Shown: positions 1 through 11,744 of the stretch, in pieces
Position numbering within the stretch: position 1 is the stretch's first letter
Layout of the letters: every line of letters starts with the position of its first letter
From: Serripes groenlandicus
Lineage: Eukaryota; Mollusca; Bivalvia; Cardiida; Cardiidae
Assembly (NCBI GenBank): GCA_031761405.1
Contig: JASEVX010000011.1
Location: forward strand, 14,319,609 to 14,383,608
Direction of reading: 5' to 3'
DNA: 64,000 nt
The notes under the pieces: generated by a model
Told to the model about the DNA's origin: nothing
What the model saw: only the letters and a program-made list of their open reading frames with translations
Databases searched by the model: none
Position numbers and translations under genes: made by a program

Positions 1-1705
1 GATAATAAAGAAAGCTTTACCTTGCTGAAGGATGCTTTGATGTTAATTGTAAAGGACCCCTTCCTTCCTTTCGATCGGTTTCATGTCTGTATAGCAGACA
101 CAGCGTTGCAATGCCCGAAGCGAAATTGTAAATTAGTTTAAAAGTCTTAATGTTTTTTCCTTTACAAAATCTAGGATATTTGAATAATTTTTATAACTTT
201 GACAGCTTTTTGCAAAATGTTGTACGAAATGCTGTATGTCCACAATACATGTTCTTGGTAAATGATCGAGTTCTCTATTTTGCTTGATGTTTCTCGGTAA
301 CATTCTTCAAGTTAAGTGATCTCCGATGAGAAGCTTTCGAAGCAAACCTGTTTTTTTAATGCATTTCACGCTCCAGTATGCACCAGAGTAGGGGTTAGAT
401 AAATTGATATTGTGAAAAAACTAAGTCGGTATGGTATACTTTTCTTGATATCAAAGGATTTGTAATACAATTATAAATGAATAGATTGAAAAAAATCAAA
501 AATTAAATTTACAAATTTTTGTTAAAGGAAAGAAAGTCGCCTTTTCTTACGCGTAAGGCAACGTCATTTTGCTCCTGAACAGTGACGTTATATTATAGAC
601 GCGTTATTCTTTTTAAACGTACGCCACGAAGAAGAAAATTACATATACGTCAAGGTATTCTTAAGATGCAAATCGAGATATAATTTCGCAGCTATCGACA
701 TAACATTGACCAAACCATCATCTGTTGTTGTTCTAACAAGGAACATTTGAGAGACGTCTAAAAAGTGACGTCAGTGGTAGACTTTGAGGTCTCGTAGTTT
801 CAAAACTGTTTTAGATACGAACAAAGTAAGAACATAATCTTATTGGGCATATGCCCGTTTATGGTGATGCAAAATTTCATGAGGAAATTCGAATATTCTT
901 TTAGAGGGGCATTCTACCTTAATGTGAAATTATACCTTTGAAATAACGTCGTTTTTGAGGTCAAAACGTATGTTATTGCGACAATGATAGTGTAGTTAAC
1001 TGAAACCGCCATCACTTTCTCATTTGAAGTGGTATTCGGATAAAATAGACGGCAGACAGTAGGGAAATAATTTCCTGCGTGCTGCTATCAATTACATACA
1101 TCTGCCATGACAAATTAGATAACTAAATGCGAATTAAAAGGAAAGTTTCGCCAAAACATTTTATCAGTTATAAGATTATTTCTGATTTATTAAAAATTCG
1201 CCCGAGAGGTTTTTATTTAAAAGATAAATAATTTAGGACACATATTCGTCTACTATTTACGTTTCAAGAACATATATCGAGACGATTTTTAATAAATCAC
1301 AATACTATTAAACTATTGTAGGTTGTATTTATTTGCTTCACTTTAAAGATTCAAAGTAGCTACGATATTGCAATTATATGGTAAATACATTAAAAAGAGA
1401 ATACTTGCATTTTTACGAGATAGCGAGAATGATATTTTCAACAATATCGATATGTCCTATCGTGCATCTGTAACGCAACATATAAAACTTTCCTGATTTA
1501 ATGAGTAGTGACGCGTTGATACTTATTCATGCAAAGAAAATTGCATTTTAGGTATACATTGGGTGTGTTCCCGGAACGTCGACTAGATTTAATCCCTAGC
1601 TGGTCGGTAGAGCGGATCGGGGGGACCATTAGAGGGTAATTATGTGACAGGCTTTATAAATATAAATAAGATTATAAAATTTAATAATGCAGAATTTCCT
1701 AAGAA
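1..1705. other. AT-rich sequence with no recognised gene
   Basis: No open frame of useful length, splice-bounded exon or known repeat end was recognised. The stretch is AT-rich with short GC islands, such as 1570-1625. It may be intergenic DNA or old transposon sequence. Confidence 0.5.
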
Positions 1706-2695
1706 TTTTATTTATTTATTTATTTAAGTCTCATCCATGTACAAACAAAGTCAAATACAAACATATACACTGTACAAAACAATTCACGACAAATATTATA
1801 CATGGCCATTCTAACTAGAATTATAGGAGACTTTCGATATAAGCATATCGTACAATCATAGCAATTACTATATACAACATGGAGCCAATAATCAGCCTCT
1901 AATTAGTCGATGTTTAAAAAGGGAAAAGATAATCGAACACATGTGTTACTAATGAGAAGAAAAGCTACTAAAGTTAAAAAAAAAAAGGATTATTAAAACA
2001 AGGGGGAAACATGTGATACAATTGATAACTGACTGATTAGAGCTGATTATTGCTTGGATTAAAATTGCTGGAAAAGAATACATGTTATATATTAAGACAT
2101 TATTTACTAAGATAAAATCTACGTCTTTTAAGAATGTTAAAACAGGTTTTGGCACAATATCGAACTATTAAAGGACTTGTTAATAAATACGAGAGTTGGT
2201 CGTTTTTAACCAATTCTGCAAAATCCGGCTTTGCTTCTTCGGCTTTGACAAAAAGCTCTGATCTCAAATCAGCGTACATAACACAATCAAGGAGAACATG
2301 CTGTTCGTCCTCTAGAACATTACAAAATGGACATTTACGATCCTCTAATGGGAGATTTTCATATCTGCCGGTTTCAATGCGTATGGGGGCTACACCACAC
2401 CTAAATTTACACAATGCTGACCTGTGGCTAGGAGGTAGAATAAGGTTACAATATCCTTCTGTTTCATATACTTGCTTAAACGTGCGGTAGGTTCGAAGCT
2501 TATTTCTAACAAGACCAGCAGAGCCATTGACCTTAATAAGCGTAACAAGCCAATCCGCTAAATAAATATTCATGGTTGCCTTTTCAACCCCGTTAATAAA
2601 GGACTGTAAAGAATGCGAAATTTGAAACATTTGAGAAAAGTGTAACCTATGATTAGCCTGCACATACGTACACGTTGATTTTGCTGCACTTATCG
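1706..2695 (-). pseudogene. 5'-truncated non-LTR retrotransposon (LINE), C-terminal end
   Basis: The minus-strand frame closing at 2100 encodes the C-terminal tail of a LINE polyprotein. It contains the cysteine/histidine block typical of the region after reverse transcriptase in Jockey/CR1-like elements (FRCGVAPIRIETGRYENL, then C-P-F-C and later H-V-L-L-D-C). The reverse transcriptase itself is missing, as expected for a 5'-truncated insertion. Downstream on the minus strand an AT-rich 3' UTR runs to a simple (TAAA)n tail, read on the plus strand as about five TTTA units at 1706-1725. The truncated end abuts a MULE-like transposase frame near 2700, so the LINE probably inserted into or beside it. 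No clear target-site duplication was found. Confidence 0.72.
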
Positions 2696-2700
2696 GATTT

Positions 2701-3222
2701 TTAGTTTTGATCTTTGTCAGCACTATTAAGTAAAATATTAGAAAACAGCATATAAATTATAATCACACGAACACACTGAGATGCAGAATCCGCATAAACC
2801 ACCAACTCAAGAACACCAGTTTCACACCTCCCGTTCAGGATACTTAATCTACGATCAATAGGGCGAGTTGTTCCGCCGACAGCTCTCTGTATTAGCCCAA
2901 TATCATTTGTGTTCTGAATCTCTTTGAACATCTGGATGGCTGTAAATAAGTTTGGGTGGGAGTGTTGTGTCATTTTCTTAAGTTTGCTGTGCCAGCCTTC
3001 GATGTTGTTCGTAGTGCGCGGGCTCTGTGTGCCAAAGTGGTTCCACATCGGTCTCTCATCCCAATCGTTGTCTCCGAGTTTGGTCAGCTCTTCTGTAAAA
3101 ATTGTGGGAATTGGTCTAATTTCGTCTGCGCAGCGCCGAGATATCTTGCTCATGATCTGTTTGGCAACGACGTTGGAGTGGTCTACTAGGTGGTTATGGT
3201 TTTGTCTCCCGAATCCCGTCAA
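2701..3222 (-). pseudogene. MULE-type transposase C-terminal fragment
   Basis: This minus-strand frame of about 173 codons contains TTNNIEGWHSKLKKM followed by HPNLF and FKEIQ. The pattern N-N-x-E-G-W-H..L..HP..F is characteristic of the C-terminal part of MULE/FLYWCH-type transposases and related domesticated genes in invertebrates. There is no good ATG; the frame opens at a TTG. No catalytic DDE region or zinc finger was recognised upstream, and the C-terminal end runs into the LINE fragment. A transposon remnant is more likely than a host gene. Family assignment rests on the motif alone. Confidence 0.55.
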
Positions 3223-4680
3223 ATGTCAAGTTATGACCCCCTTTTCTGTTGATGATGTACTGAACGTTTAGCTGTGCGTTTGCCGTGATTGAATATGACT
3301 AAGTAAGTGTTGGATTGTTTCATCATTTCATTTATACGTAAGTCATTCGTATGTTTCTAACAGTTTGCATTGTCAGGTATACAATAGCTACACAGCAAAA
3401 TAGATGAGTCAGTATATGCATGTACGAGAGGGGATCCAGAAGTAAACGGAATTTAGTTATAACTTCGACACAAATCAAACTAAATCGTAATGATATGTAT
3501 ATCTCGGGTAAATGTTTAGTAAATTAAAAATTATATAATTACTTTGAAAATATATTCCAGCGAAATTTTAATTAAAAATCGGGTACTTTTATCTGAATCG
3601 TCATGGCAGATACATTAAATTGATATCATGACACAGGTAACTTTATACTATATAATTCGGTGTTATTGGAAGCCGCCAGGAGGCGGCTTCCTGTAGGGAT
3701 GCTTTTAATTTTCGGTCAAGGAGAATATTTAGACCTGCCAGCGTGACCACATATCTTGATTTCTCTTTGTCCTTTCTAAGTTCATTTTTAAGGTAATGAC
3801 TTTTAAAACATCCCTTTTACACTCTATATACATGTGTGAGTTTTACAAATTAAAAACAAAAGACAAAGGCCAGTATATTAATTTAATGTATGTACATTTT
3901 TATTTAAGCGAAATTCATACTGTATCTACTCTAGACAGTAAAATATAGAACCCTTCTATTGAATTTGTAAATGTAGTCTGGTTCCTTAAAATTACATGCT
4001 ATGATATATTACGCAGTAATTATACGAAGAAGCCTCGTTCCGTATTCACTAAACTTTTCAATTTAGATATTTGACTAAATCTAAATCTTAATATTTAGTC
4101 CACGTTTTAGATTTAATCCGTATTCACAAATGCGTTTTAAACCGATCTCAATTGGGTCTAGTGTGTAAATGTCGTAAGCGGCCACGCAGCGACTCTGGTT
4201 CCCGAATCAAGTTAAGAGCTAAAATAAAAGACAGTACCATTCATCTATAGTCTATTTATAGATTTTCATTTTTATCGCAATTTCACAAACATTTTTCATT
4301 TGCTTTGCTGACTTTCATGTTCAGTACATACTGGATTCAAAGTTAACTTTGAGGAAATATCTGTTTCAAGATCAATTTCGTTCTTTTTCGCTGTTGCACT
4401 GCTGTTCCACATTTCATGAATATCGCGGTAAACACGATATCGGTGTATTTTGCCTAGCCAACAACATGTTTTATCACGGATGCGATGTGAACATCCAGAA
4501 TACTTAAATGAAATGAAATTTTCTGGTTCTTACAAACTGTATTTAACTTATCACTGTAAATGTAGACAGCATTTCAACTCTTATATCAACTGGTAAATTT
4601 ACAGTTTGAGAAATAAATTCAAGTAAATTTTCAAGCACTGGTTCAACGTTTTCAAAAAAAATGAAACTAGTTCCTATGTT
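3223..4680. other. Gene-free AT-rich stretch
   Basis: No gene was recognised. It contains one strong GC-rich hairpin (listed separately) and a degenerate stretch at 4040-4140 where short motifs such as CGTATTCAC and TAAATCTAAA recur in both orientations, perhaps an old palindromic repeat. Confidence 0.5.
3668..3691. repeat. Short perfect GC-rich hairpin
   Basis: GGAAGCCGCC and its exact reverse complement are separated by a 4-base loop (AGGA) in otherwise AT-rich DNA. A 10-bp perfect stem this GC-rich stands out. No function is known; a transcribed structure is possible. Confidence 0.6.
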
Positions 4681-5190
4681 AATCCTTTCCCTTATACGTA
4701 GCACATTAAGTAAAAATTAGAACATCTTGCTAAATGAAGGTATAATTTATGGACATAAAGTAGAAAACATTGTAGCAAAAGGATAAATTCCTCGTGATCA
4801 ATTTCTCTTTTTGTACATAGAAATACGTTTACTTGATTTTCTGAATGCTAATCACGACACGAGTTTAGTTCGTCAACTCGAGATTGTGCGTTTGTAATCC
4901 GACAGCTTTGATTTTCAATTGCTCAATTTGCCACAATAATTTCAACTCTTTTCAATTATCTTACTATCATTTATAGAGATTTTCTATGTTTTGTACTTGA
5001 TGATTGTTAAGTCTGTCAGAGTAAACATCATTGAAATAATTGTGGCAAAAGGAGAAATTGCAATATCTGCATTTGCCACAATAATTCAACACTTTTCAAT
5101 TATCATACGATCATTTATAGAGTTTTTCTTTTACTTGATAATTTCAAAGTCGTCTACTGCAGATTTGTTTTATGTGGGAAACCCTTATCC
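4681..5190. mobile_element. Two fragments of the TTAA palindromic MITE
   Basis: The stretch 4681-4815 starts like the MITE end (AATCCTTTCCCTTATACG) and includes ACATTGTAGCAAAAGGA. The stretch 5036-5190 has TTGTGGCAAAAGGAGAAATT, then GTCGTCTACTGCAGA, and ends TGTGGGAAACCCTTA, a damaged terminal repeat. Both are decayed members of the family described at 14019-14248. Confidence 0.6.
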
Positions 5191-5639
5191 ATTATCATGA
5201 CTTACCGATACAAACGAAAAACAGATTTTCTGTGTGTCAGCATTATTTGATAAAACATTATCATAACAGGGCGTGTGTTCAATACAAATAGTTGATTGTT
5301 TTTGGTACTAATTTAAATTTATCATAACCTCTTGTCCATTTATCTTTAGTATTATATGTCACTTTTTATGATCAGCTTAACTCTAAATTTTCTCATTCAC
5401 TTAAAACACAGACCCTGCCGGGTTAAATATCCTACATAAAACTTATATCTTCAATAATCAGCATTACTGTCTACAGATTAAATTGTTCTAATGTTTGTGG
5501 ATTTAAATGATCTTCTTTCTTATTTCTTCATGAGAAACGAAATATTGCGGCTTCTCTTTGATGCTTTGCATCAAACATCCGTCTTGTTGGTGTTTGAATA
5601 CCAATTCAAACAAGACAGTAGTAGCGTTTTCTTTAACCA

Positions 5640-6095
5640 CGTTATTTCAAAGGTATGATTCCACCTTTCGCTCAATTTCCCGATACTCTTTAGCGCGTTT
5701 GGGGAGAAATCAAAGCACTGTAAGTGATGAAGCATCAGTTGTATTTGTTTGTTTGTTTAGTGTTTTAAGCCGCTTTCAACATTTATTCAGTTATATCACG
5801 GTGTTGCATGGGTAAGTTACCAGTCTACTTTTCTAACGCCAGCGGAAATTAAAGCGCTGTAAGCGATGAAGCATTATTTGTTTGTTATGTTTGGTGTTTT
5901 ACGCCGCTTTCAACATTTCTTCAGTTATATCACGGCGTTTCCTGGGTATGTTACCAGTCAATTTTTACTAACACCAGCGGAAATCAAAGAGCCGTAAGCG
6001 ATGGAGACTCAGTTGTACTTGTTTGTTTGCTGTGTTAACGCTTCTTTCAACAATTGTTCAGTGATTTCACGGCGTTTCCTTGGTAAGTTACTAAT
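5640..6095. repeat. About three tandem copies of a ~120-bp repeat
   Basis: Units begin near 5700, 5830 and 5965 with GCGGAAAT(C/T)AAAG..GTAAGCGATG and each contain CCGCTTTCAACA..TTCAGTTATATCACGGCG. That inner block is the reverse complement of the conserved 3' domain of the tRNA-derived SINEs elsewhere in the window. The array forms the left arm of the large inverted repeat at 5880-6960. Confidence 0.7.
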
Positions 6096-6960
6096 GTCCC
6101 TCGTTGATTTTCATTAAGGAAAAAACGAATTTCTTTGTGCATGTGTGTTCCCTAAAACTCATGAGAAAACTAACCTCATTTATTTTAGAAGGGCCTAATG
6201 TCTCCCTAATGAACTACCGGCGCCCCTTTAAGAACTCCCGGAGTCTTAAATGCGCACACCGTGCTCTTAAATGTGCTCTCGTCGTCTCCAGGAGCTCTTA
6301 AATGCGCTCCCGGAGATCTTGAATGCGATCGGGGCTTTCTTAAATGAGCTCCCGTTGCTCTTAAACGCGCTCGCAGACCTCTTAAGTGCGCTCACAGCGC
6401 TCCTCAATCAAATCGTTTAATAACTATCGGTACACTTCGAGATCTCCGAGAGCTCATTTAGGAGAGCAGATAGCGCATTTAGGAGCTCCGGGAACTCATT
6501 GAGGAGCACCGCGCGCATATTTAAAAGCTCCGGAGCTCATTTAGGAACGTCGCGAGCGCATAAAGGAGCTCCGAGAGCTCATTTTGGAACGTAACGAACG
6601 CATATAGGATCTCCGTAAGCTCATTTAAGAGCGCATATAAAAGAGCTCATTTAGAGCTCCGCGCGCTTATTTAAGAGCTCCGGGAGCTCATTTTAGGAAC
6701 GCCGCGAGCGCATATACTATCTGCCTGCGGGAGCTCATGTAGGGGCGCGACGAGCGCATATAAGAGCTGGCGCCAGGAGTTCATTCGGGAGATGTAAACC
6801 CTTTTTAAAATTAATCAGTTTGTTGGGAGCGCACACACACACACAAAGAAATTAGTTTTGGCCTTAAAGAAAACCCAATGAAGGCATTAGTTACTTACCT
6901 AGGAAATGCCGTGATATAACTGAATAATTGTAGAAAGCGGCGTAAAGCACCATACAAACT
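5880..6960. repeat. ~1.1-kb imperfect inverted repeat rich in GAGCTC and GCGCATTTA motifs
   Basis: The left half (6190-6420) repeats CTTAAATGCGCTCCCGGAG-type units. The right half (6430-6770) repeats the reverse complement, GAGCTCATTTAGGAGC-type units. Outside these, TTACGCCGCTTTCAAC at about 5905 pairs with GAAAGCGGCGTAA near 6935, and CGTTTCCT.GGTA pairs with TACCTAGGAAATG near 6895. The whole stretch could fold back on itself. It resembles a foldback transposon with a tandem-repeat core. No open reading frame is involved. Confidence 0.65.
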
Positions 6961-7304
6961 AAAGTACTAGTAACGTAGAATGATTTTTAAAAAGGGTCGA
7001 TGGTGAAAGTGCTGACAAAGATTCAAAATGCAACCTCCAGAGTATTAACAAGATTTCCCTTCAATTTTACCTAGTGACCTAGTGTTTAACCCGGCATGAC
7101 CCATATTCGAAATTAGCCTAGTCATCATTAAGAAAAACATTCCGACCAAATTTTAGAAAATGTGGCTTCTAGTATTGACAAGATTTTCTTTCAATTTGGC
7201 CTAGTGACCTAGAAAATGCCTTGAAATCGGCCGCAAACTACTCGCAAACCTATCGCAAAGTATTATGTGACTGAGGTTTAAGTGATACTAGGTAGGCTAC
7301 ATTT
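6961..7304. other. No gene seen
   Basis: The sequence contains diverged CCTAGTGACCTAG motifs (7070-7215), recalling the tandem cores of the long intronic repeats, but no terminal structure could be set. Confidence 0.35.
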
Positions 7305-7691
7305 TTAATTCTTAAATATGCTTTTGAAAACAATATAAATTTGCAGCAGAAGACTTTTGAAAACATAAAGGTTGATATTCATGTCTCTATGTGCAGACAT
7401 ATATATATAAGGCGCATTCCTGTAAGCATTTTCTTCGCCATTGATGATCTTCAGTCGGATTTCACGAGGCCAATAGTTGGAATTCTTTATTCGAACACGA
7501 ATTGTGTGGACATTCGGGTCGCATTCCTTAATTAAGTCGGCAATGGTTGACTGGTCGGTAAGATAAGGGTGATACACCACCCCATGTATTCCTCTAGCAC
7601 TCGATTTACCCCTGGAGTGTATCGTCCGAAGGCAGGTCTTCCCTGATAAATTCCACTGACTCGTCGTTAAACCCCGCGGTAAATCCGCCAC
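7305..7691 (-). pseudogene. Unrecognised minus-strand frame, probably transposon-derived
   Basis: A frame of about 128 codons whose middle part (HPYLTDQSTIADLIKECD, then VRVRIKN-like and WPREIRLKI) looks more protein-like than its ends. No family was recognised. The frame opens beside two copies of AGTGGCGGATTTACC (minus strand, near 7690 and 7755), a sequence resembling hAT-type transposon termini, so a transposon remnant is likely. The last ~25 codons are low complexity. A host exon cannot be excluded. Confidence 0.25.
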
Positions 7692-7765
7692 TGCATTGTT
7701 TGTTTATCATTTATTTTTCGTCGCATGGGCCCTACGGGTCACCCCGGTAAATCCACCACTGCAAA
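7680..7765 (-). repeat. Two closely spaced CAGTGG(C/T)GGATTTACC-like sequences
   Basis: On the minus strand GCAGTGGCGGATTTACC and GCAGTGGTGGATTTACC lie about 60 bp apart. CAGTGGCGGA-type starts are common at hAT element ends. No matching opposite end or 8-bp duplication was found. Confidence 0.35.
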
Positions 7766-8133
7766 GTTCTCACGCCTTAAGTTTTTCACTGATGTTTCAA
7801 CAACATTATAATGATTTTTTAAGGTTGATCTTAACCTTTTAAATACAGTTTTGTTGAAACCATGATGAACTATTTTTCTGGCGCAGTCTCACCTTAAAAT
7901 GCGTTATAAGGTGTTAACAGCAATTGGCAGGCTGGTTTTATTAATATGACCAGGGTCAAAAGCCCAAGGCAAAAAACTGTGAAGACAATCTTTCTGATTT
8001 ACGGATTTTATATCATTCAATACGTTTCGTTATAAAAGACCTTTACCCTATACGTTTTAGTCAAATCAAGACGCGTACATCTCCGTCTGTTCATAAAAAG
8101 GGTCAACGCGTATTTGGGAAAACTGTATATGAG

Positions 8134-8360
8134 ATTAACTCTTTCCCCCATACACGAACATATCTATAAGTATTGAAATCGTTGCTCAAATAAGCAGTTT
8201 TTGCGTTTGTCCCAATGTTTTTCTACTTCATTAACAATTTCGCCTTTTTCTATAATGTTTTCAACACTAGCCAATACTTTCATTAAATCGGAGGATAAAT
8301 ATGTTTACCTAATTATTTTCAAAGTCAACTGCTGTTTAGTTGGTCTATGAGGTATGGGTA
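8134..8360. mobile_element. Degenerate TTAA palindromic MITE
   Basis: It starts GATTAACTCTTTCCCCCATA and contains the core AACAATTTCGCCTTTTT..ATAATGTTTTC followed by TCAAAGTC.ACTGCTG. The right end decays after 8345. Confidence 0.55.
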
Positions 8361-8455
8361 TGACGTTGTCATTTCTGGATGATGCTTAGTAATTTTTCGA
8401 AGCGTCGTTACCTTATAATGTATGTTAAATAAGGTATGAGCGTTTCCGGTTATGG

Positions 8456-8545
8456 CGACAACATATATATATCGTTGATGATGATGACTCAAGGTCGTGT
8501 GAGGATGATGACTCAGGGTTGTGTGATGATGATGATTGCGTCAAT
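8456..8545. repeat. GATGATGACTCA(A/G)GGT minisatellite
   Basis: Two to three imperfect copies of a ~30-bp unit (GATGATGACTC-AGG-TGTGTGA) follow an ATATAT run. Confidence 0.6.
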
Positions 8546-9400
8546 AACCACTTAAACAAGAGCTAGGGCCAAGATGGCCTTAAATCAATCACTTGAATAA
8601 TAGTAAATTAGAAGTAAATATTTAACTGCAAATATCTGTGAAAATTTGATCAGGAGTTCAAATGAAACTGCAAAGAGTGGACACTCAGTTAAAGAAATAG
8701 TTTATCAGTAAAAGCCATTTGTATCTTGAAATATAATAAGAACTTTAATAAGAATGGAATTATAAATTTTTGTCATTTTTCACTTTTCCTGATGCCGCTA
8801 TGCTGCCCTGTTTGTCAACGAAATCAATATGGCTTGAACAGTTTTTTGTAGAAAAAAAAGTTTGGACATTTTGCCCCCTTTTTGATGCCGCAGCAACCAA
8901 AGTTCGCACGACGGACAAAAAGTGATCTATTTTAAAAACCACTTAGTGTTGAAAATATTTTAAGTATAAGTATAAGACGAACGACGGACAAAAAGTGATC
9001 AAAATAGATCTAAAACCACTTAAGCCATTTCCTGAAATGACTCCAAACCGACCCCATTGTAGTTTGAAAATATTTTAAATATTTGTTCAATTAATTTAAT
9101 GTTCGTAATTGCGATGATATCATAAACACTTACTGGTCCTTAATATTAAGATGTAAGGTAACGAAATCGGCCGAGTTGTGCTGCATGCGCTATATGCATC
9201 TTTCCAAATTATTTATAAATATGTTAATATTGTAGTATGAATTGTTTTTCTATAAATAGATAGAGACTAAGTTAGACGCGGCTGAATTGGTTTTGAAAAT
9301 GATAATGCTGTTTTTTTTAGAAATGTGTTGAAGGTTTTTAAATGTTATTTTATGTTTAATTCTTGTAACATTATGATAAATAATAATTTACCCCCATTTT
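8546..9400. other. No gene seen; a short local duplication
   Basis: The block ACGACGGACAAAAAGTGATC occurs at about 8911 and 8982, followed by AAAACCACTTA. The rest is featureless AT-rich DNA. Confidence 0.4.
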
Positions 9401-9520
9401 CCTACATGTAGACGCCCCTGCAGCAGACGGGAGTTGCAAACATTGAGGCAAAATAAGATAATGGCTTTTGATTAGCAATTTCTCCATTTTTCACAATGTT
9501 TTGAAGTTTATTATAACAAG
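9401..9520. mobile_element. TTAA MITE fragment
   Basis: ATGTAGACGCCCCTGCAGCA and the core AGCAATTTCTCCATTTTTCA..AATGTTTTGAA match the left half of the MITE. The terminal TTAA and the right half are absent. Confidence 0.55.
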
Positions 9521-10250
9521 ATCTGTCGGAGGACAGCGCGCTCGACTATTGGTTGGGAAGGATCGTATAACGTTTAAATACAATGCTTCAAGTAGTTACT
9601 GAGATGTGGATTCTTAATGAAGTTGCATGCAAAACGTTGACCAAATTTCTAAGTAAAAAGGGTCCATAATTTGCATTATATGCTGCTGGATAGAGTTATC
9701 ATACTTGATTGTTTACATAGGTTTGATGATTGGGAATGGTTGTAGAAAGTTTAAATGCAATGCATCAAGTAGTTACTAAAATATGGTCACTTAATGTAGT
9801 TGCATGCAAAACTAAAACTTAAACCATAATTTCTAAGTCCAAAATTTGCATAAAATGCAGGATCGAGTTATTTAATCCATAAATTATACATAGGTGTGAT
9901 AGTTGGGTCGGGTTGTATAAAGTGTCAATACAATGCATCAAGGACTCTCAATTTAGTTGCACGAACAACTTTAACCAGAATTCTAAGTAAAAAAATGCCA
10001 TAATGTGCAATAAATGCAGGATAGAGTTATCAAACTTAATTATTTCCATAGGTTTGGTAGTTGGGAAACATTGTAGAAAGTTTTAATGTAATACATCAAG
10101 TAAATACTGAGATATAGACTCTTAATTTAGTTGCACGCAAAACTTTAACCAGAATTTCTAAGTTAAATCAAAGAGCCAATGGCACTGTAGTGGCGATCGT
10201 GTAGAATGTCCTGCAAAGTAACAAGCAGCATCTCGGCGTAGGTCTTGCGT
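9516..10250. repeat. Tandem-core repeat element, about four ~170-190-bp units
   Basis: Units beginning near 9555, 9735, 9915 and 10065 share GTTGTAGAAAGTTTAAATGC, CATCAAGTAGTTACT, TAGTTGCATGCAAAAC and AGGATAGAGTTATCA. The block opens with AAGATCTGTCGGAGGACAGC and closes with a non-repeat 3' part near 10250. The layout, unique ends around a tandem core, is that of the non-coding intronic repeats seen later. Confidence 0.65.
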
Positions 10251-10315
10251 TTTTCAATAATAGTGCACTCTGGTGCGGGCAAATCTGAGAAAAGCTGCAT
10301 CTTTTGACAGTAGAA

Positions 10316-10615
10316 TAATGTTAGTTTGCCAGAATATTTGTCTTGGTGATATTTAAGTTACGTTCTAAAGTTGGTCATGATGTGTTCAAAATAAGGCCAT
10401 ACCAAATTTAAGAAAAATCTAGTTAGTACTCGATAGACCACCGTTTTAGCTCATTAGAATGTTCGTCTTGGTTATTTGTAATCTAAATTGTTTGGGTTAT
10501 CACATGTTCATCACCAGGCCATATTGGGTACACTTTAGAGACCACCCTGTGTCAGAATATTTGTCTTGATGACATCAGGGCTATGTTCAAAATAGGTTAT
10601 TAACTTCCGAAACAG
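10316..10615. repeat. Old copy of a TTTGTCTTG..GAT-type tandem-core repeat
   Basis: AGAATATTTGTCTTGGTGAT near 10331 and the related block near 10555 recur with phrases like those in the tandem core of the long repeat at 44412-46068. Too decayed to define ends. Confidence 0.4.
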
Positions 10616-10617
10616 GA

Positions 10618-10826
10618 ATCCGTCGTGGCTGAGTGGTTATTGTCGGGGATTTCAAACTGCGTGTCTTGTGTTTTATCCTTAGTCTCGGCCGGCATAATTG
10701 GATGCCCTTGGACAATTCACATTTCAAAACCTAGAGTGTTTACCCAGGGAGCATGAATAAGTGAACTGTCACAATGATATAACTGAAATAATGTTGAAAA
10801 TGGTGTAAAACCACAAAAAAAAACTA
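10618..10826 (+). mobile_element. Diverged tRNA-derived SINE
   Basis: GTCGTGGCTGAGTGGTTAT resembles a tRNA A-box region. The 3' part AATGATATAACTGAAATAAT..TGAAAATGGTGTAAAACC matches the conserved SINE 3' domain and ends in a poly(A)-like run. Confidence 0.6.
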
Positions 10827-10829
10827 TTA

Positions 10830-11395
10830 AGAACTAAGTCACTATGCAAAATTGGAGACAAATCTTGTTGACTCTCAAAGAGATGCATGTTGAAGGTATT
10901 GACGCACTTATATAGGTGAACGTATTAGGTCCAACTTGGCCATCTTTAATATACCTATGCTAATGCCTCTGCAGCATACCCATTTTAACAAGTATTGAGT
11001 ACTACTTTCAGGGCGTATGGAATTTAGGACTTTTCCATAAGACGTGTGGCTTTAGAAAGCTATCTCTATATTTATTTGGACAAGCCAAACCAATAAAAAA
11101 CGATCAAACAGAAATTCATCCATTCCCAATGTTTGCAACTCTAAAGAGAGTATGCTACCCCCTTCTCAGATGCAACATCTTTTTTCTCTGAAGGTTAATT
11201 TTTTTTCAGAGAAAATAACTTAATTATCATAGAAAGGAAAGAAAACTAAAGTATCCATTAGTTTGGTGTTTGTTTCAATAATGTCCGATATTGAACAGGT
11301 CTGCTTTAAAAAAAATGAGAGCAAAAACAAACACAAACTAGAACTATCACTGAAGATGATAAATACCCCCTAAACAGCACATTGACCTACACCAT
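10830..11395. other. No gene seen
   Basis: AT-rich sequence with no recognised exon, repeat end or RNA gene. Confidence 0.4.
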
Positions 11396-11640
11396 AACTT
11401 AATTAGTAAAAGGGCCATAACTCTGTAAAATATCATGCAATTGTAACCCCTTTAGGATATGCACGTCTCCTCTTGGTATATAAGCTTCATGTAAACTTGT
11501 ATTGAATTCCAATGGTTTGTAAGAAATAGGCTGGACAAAATATGGCTTCCGACCAACCGACCGACCGACACACAGACAGACAGACAGACAGCCCGACACA
11601 GTGACTCCTATATACCCCCTCTTCTTCGAAGGGGATATAA
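11396..11640 (-). mobile_element. Intronic-type repeat (CCCTTCG family), minus strand
   Basis: Read on the minus strand it runs from a TATCCCCTTCGAAG start through a GTCTGTCTGTC/GGTCGGTCGG microsatellite and ATTTTGTCCAGCCTATTTCT to a ..GTTATGGCCCTTTTAC end. A plus-strand relative lies at 46258-46490. Overlapping open frames here are by-products of the repeat. Confidence 0.6.
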
Positions 11641-11744
11641 AAATGCTCCCTCAAGGACGCCAAATGTCTCAGATATAGGATCCATCCAATACTGATGGGC
11701 TTGTGTCGGCATAACTCCCGTGATATGCAGTATACCTTACTATA

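Noticed and set aside
2134..2490. 118-codon plus-strand frame
   Set aside because: It is the antisense shadow of the LINE C-terminal frame, which has recognisable motifs.
8760..8942. 60-codon minus-strand frame
   Set aside because: Short, no domain, and overlaps a locally duplicated non-coding block.
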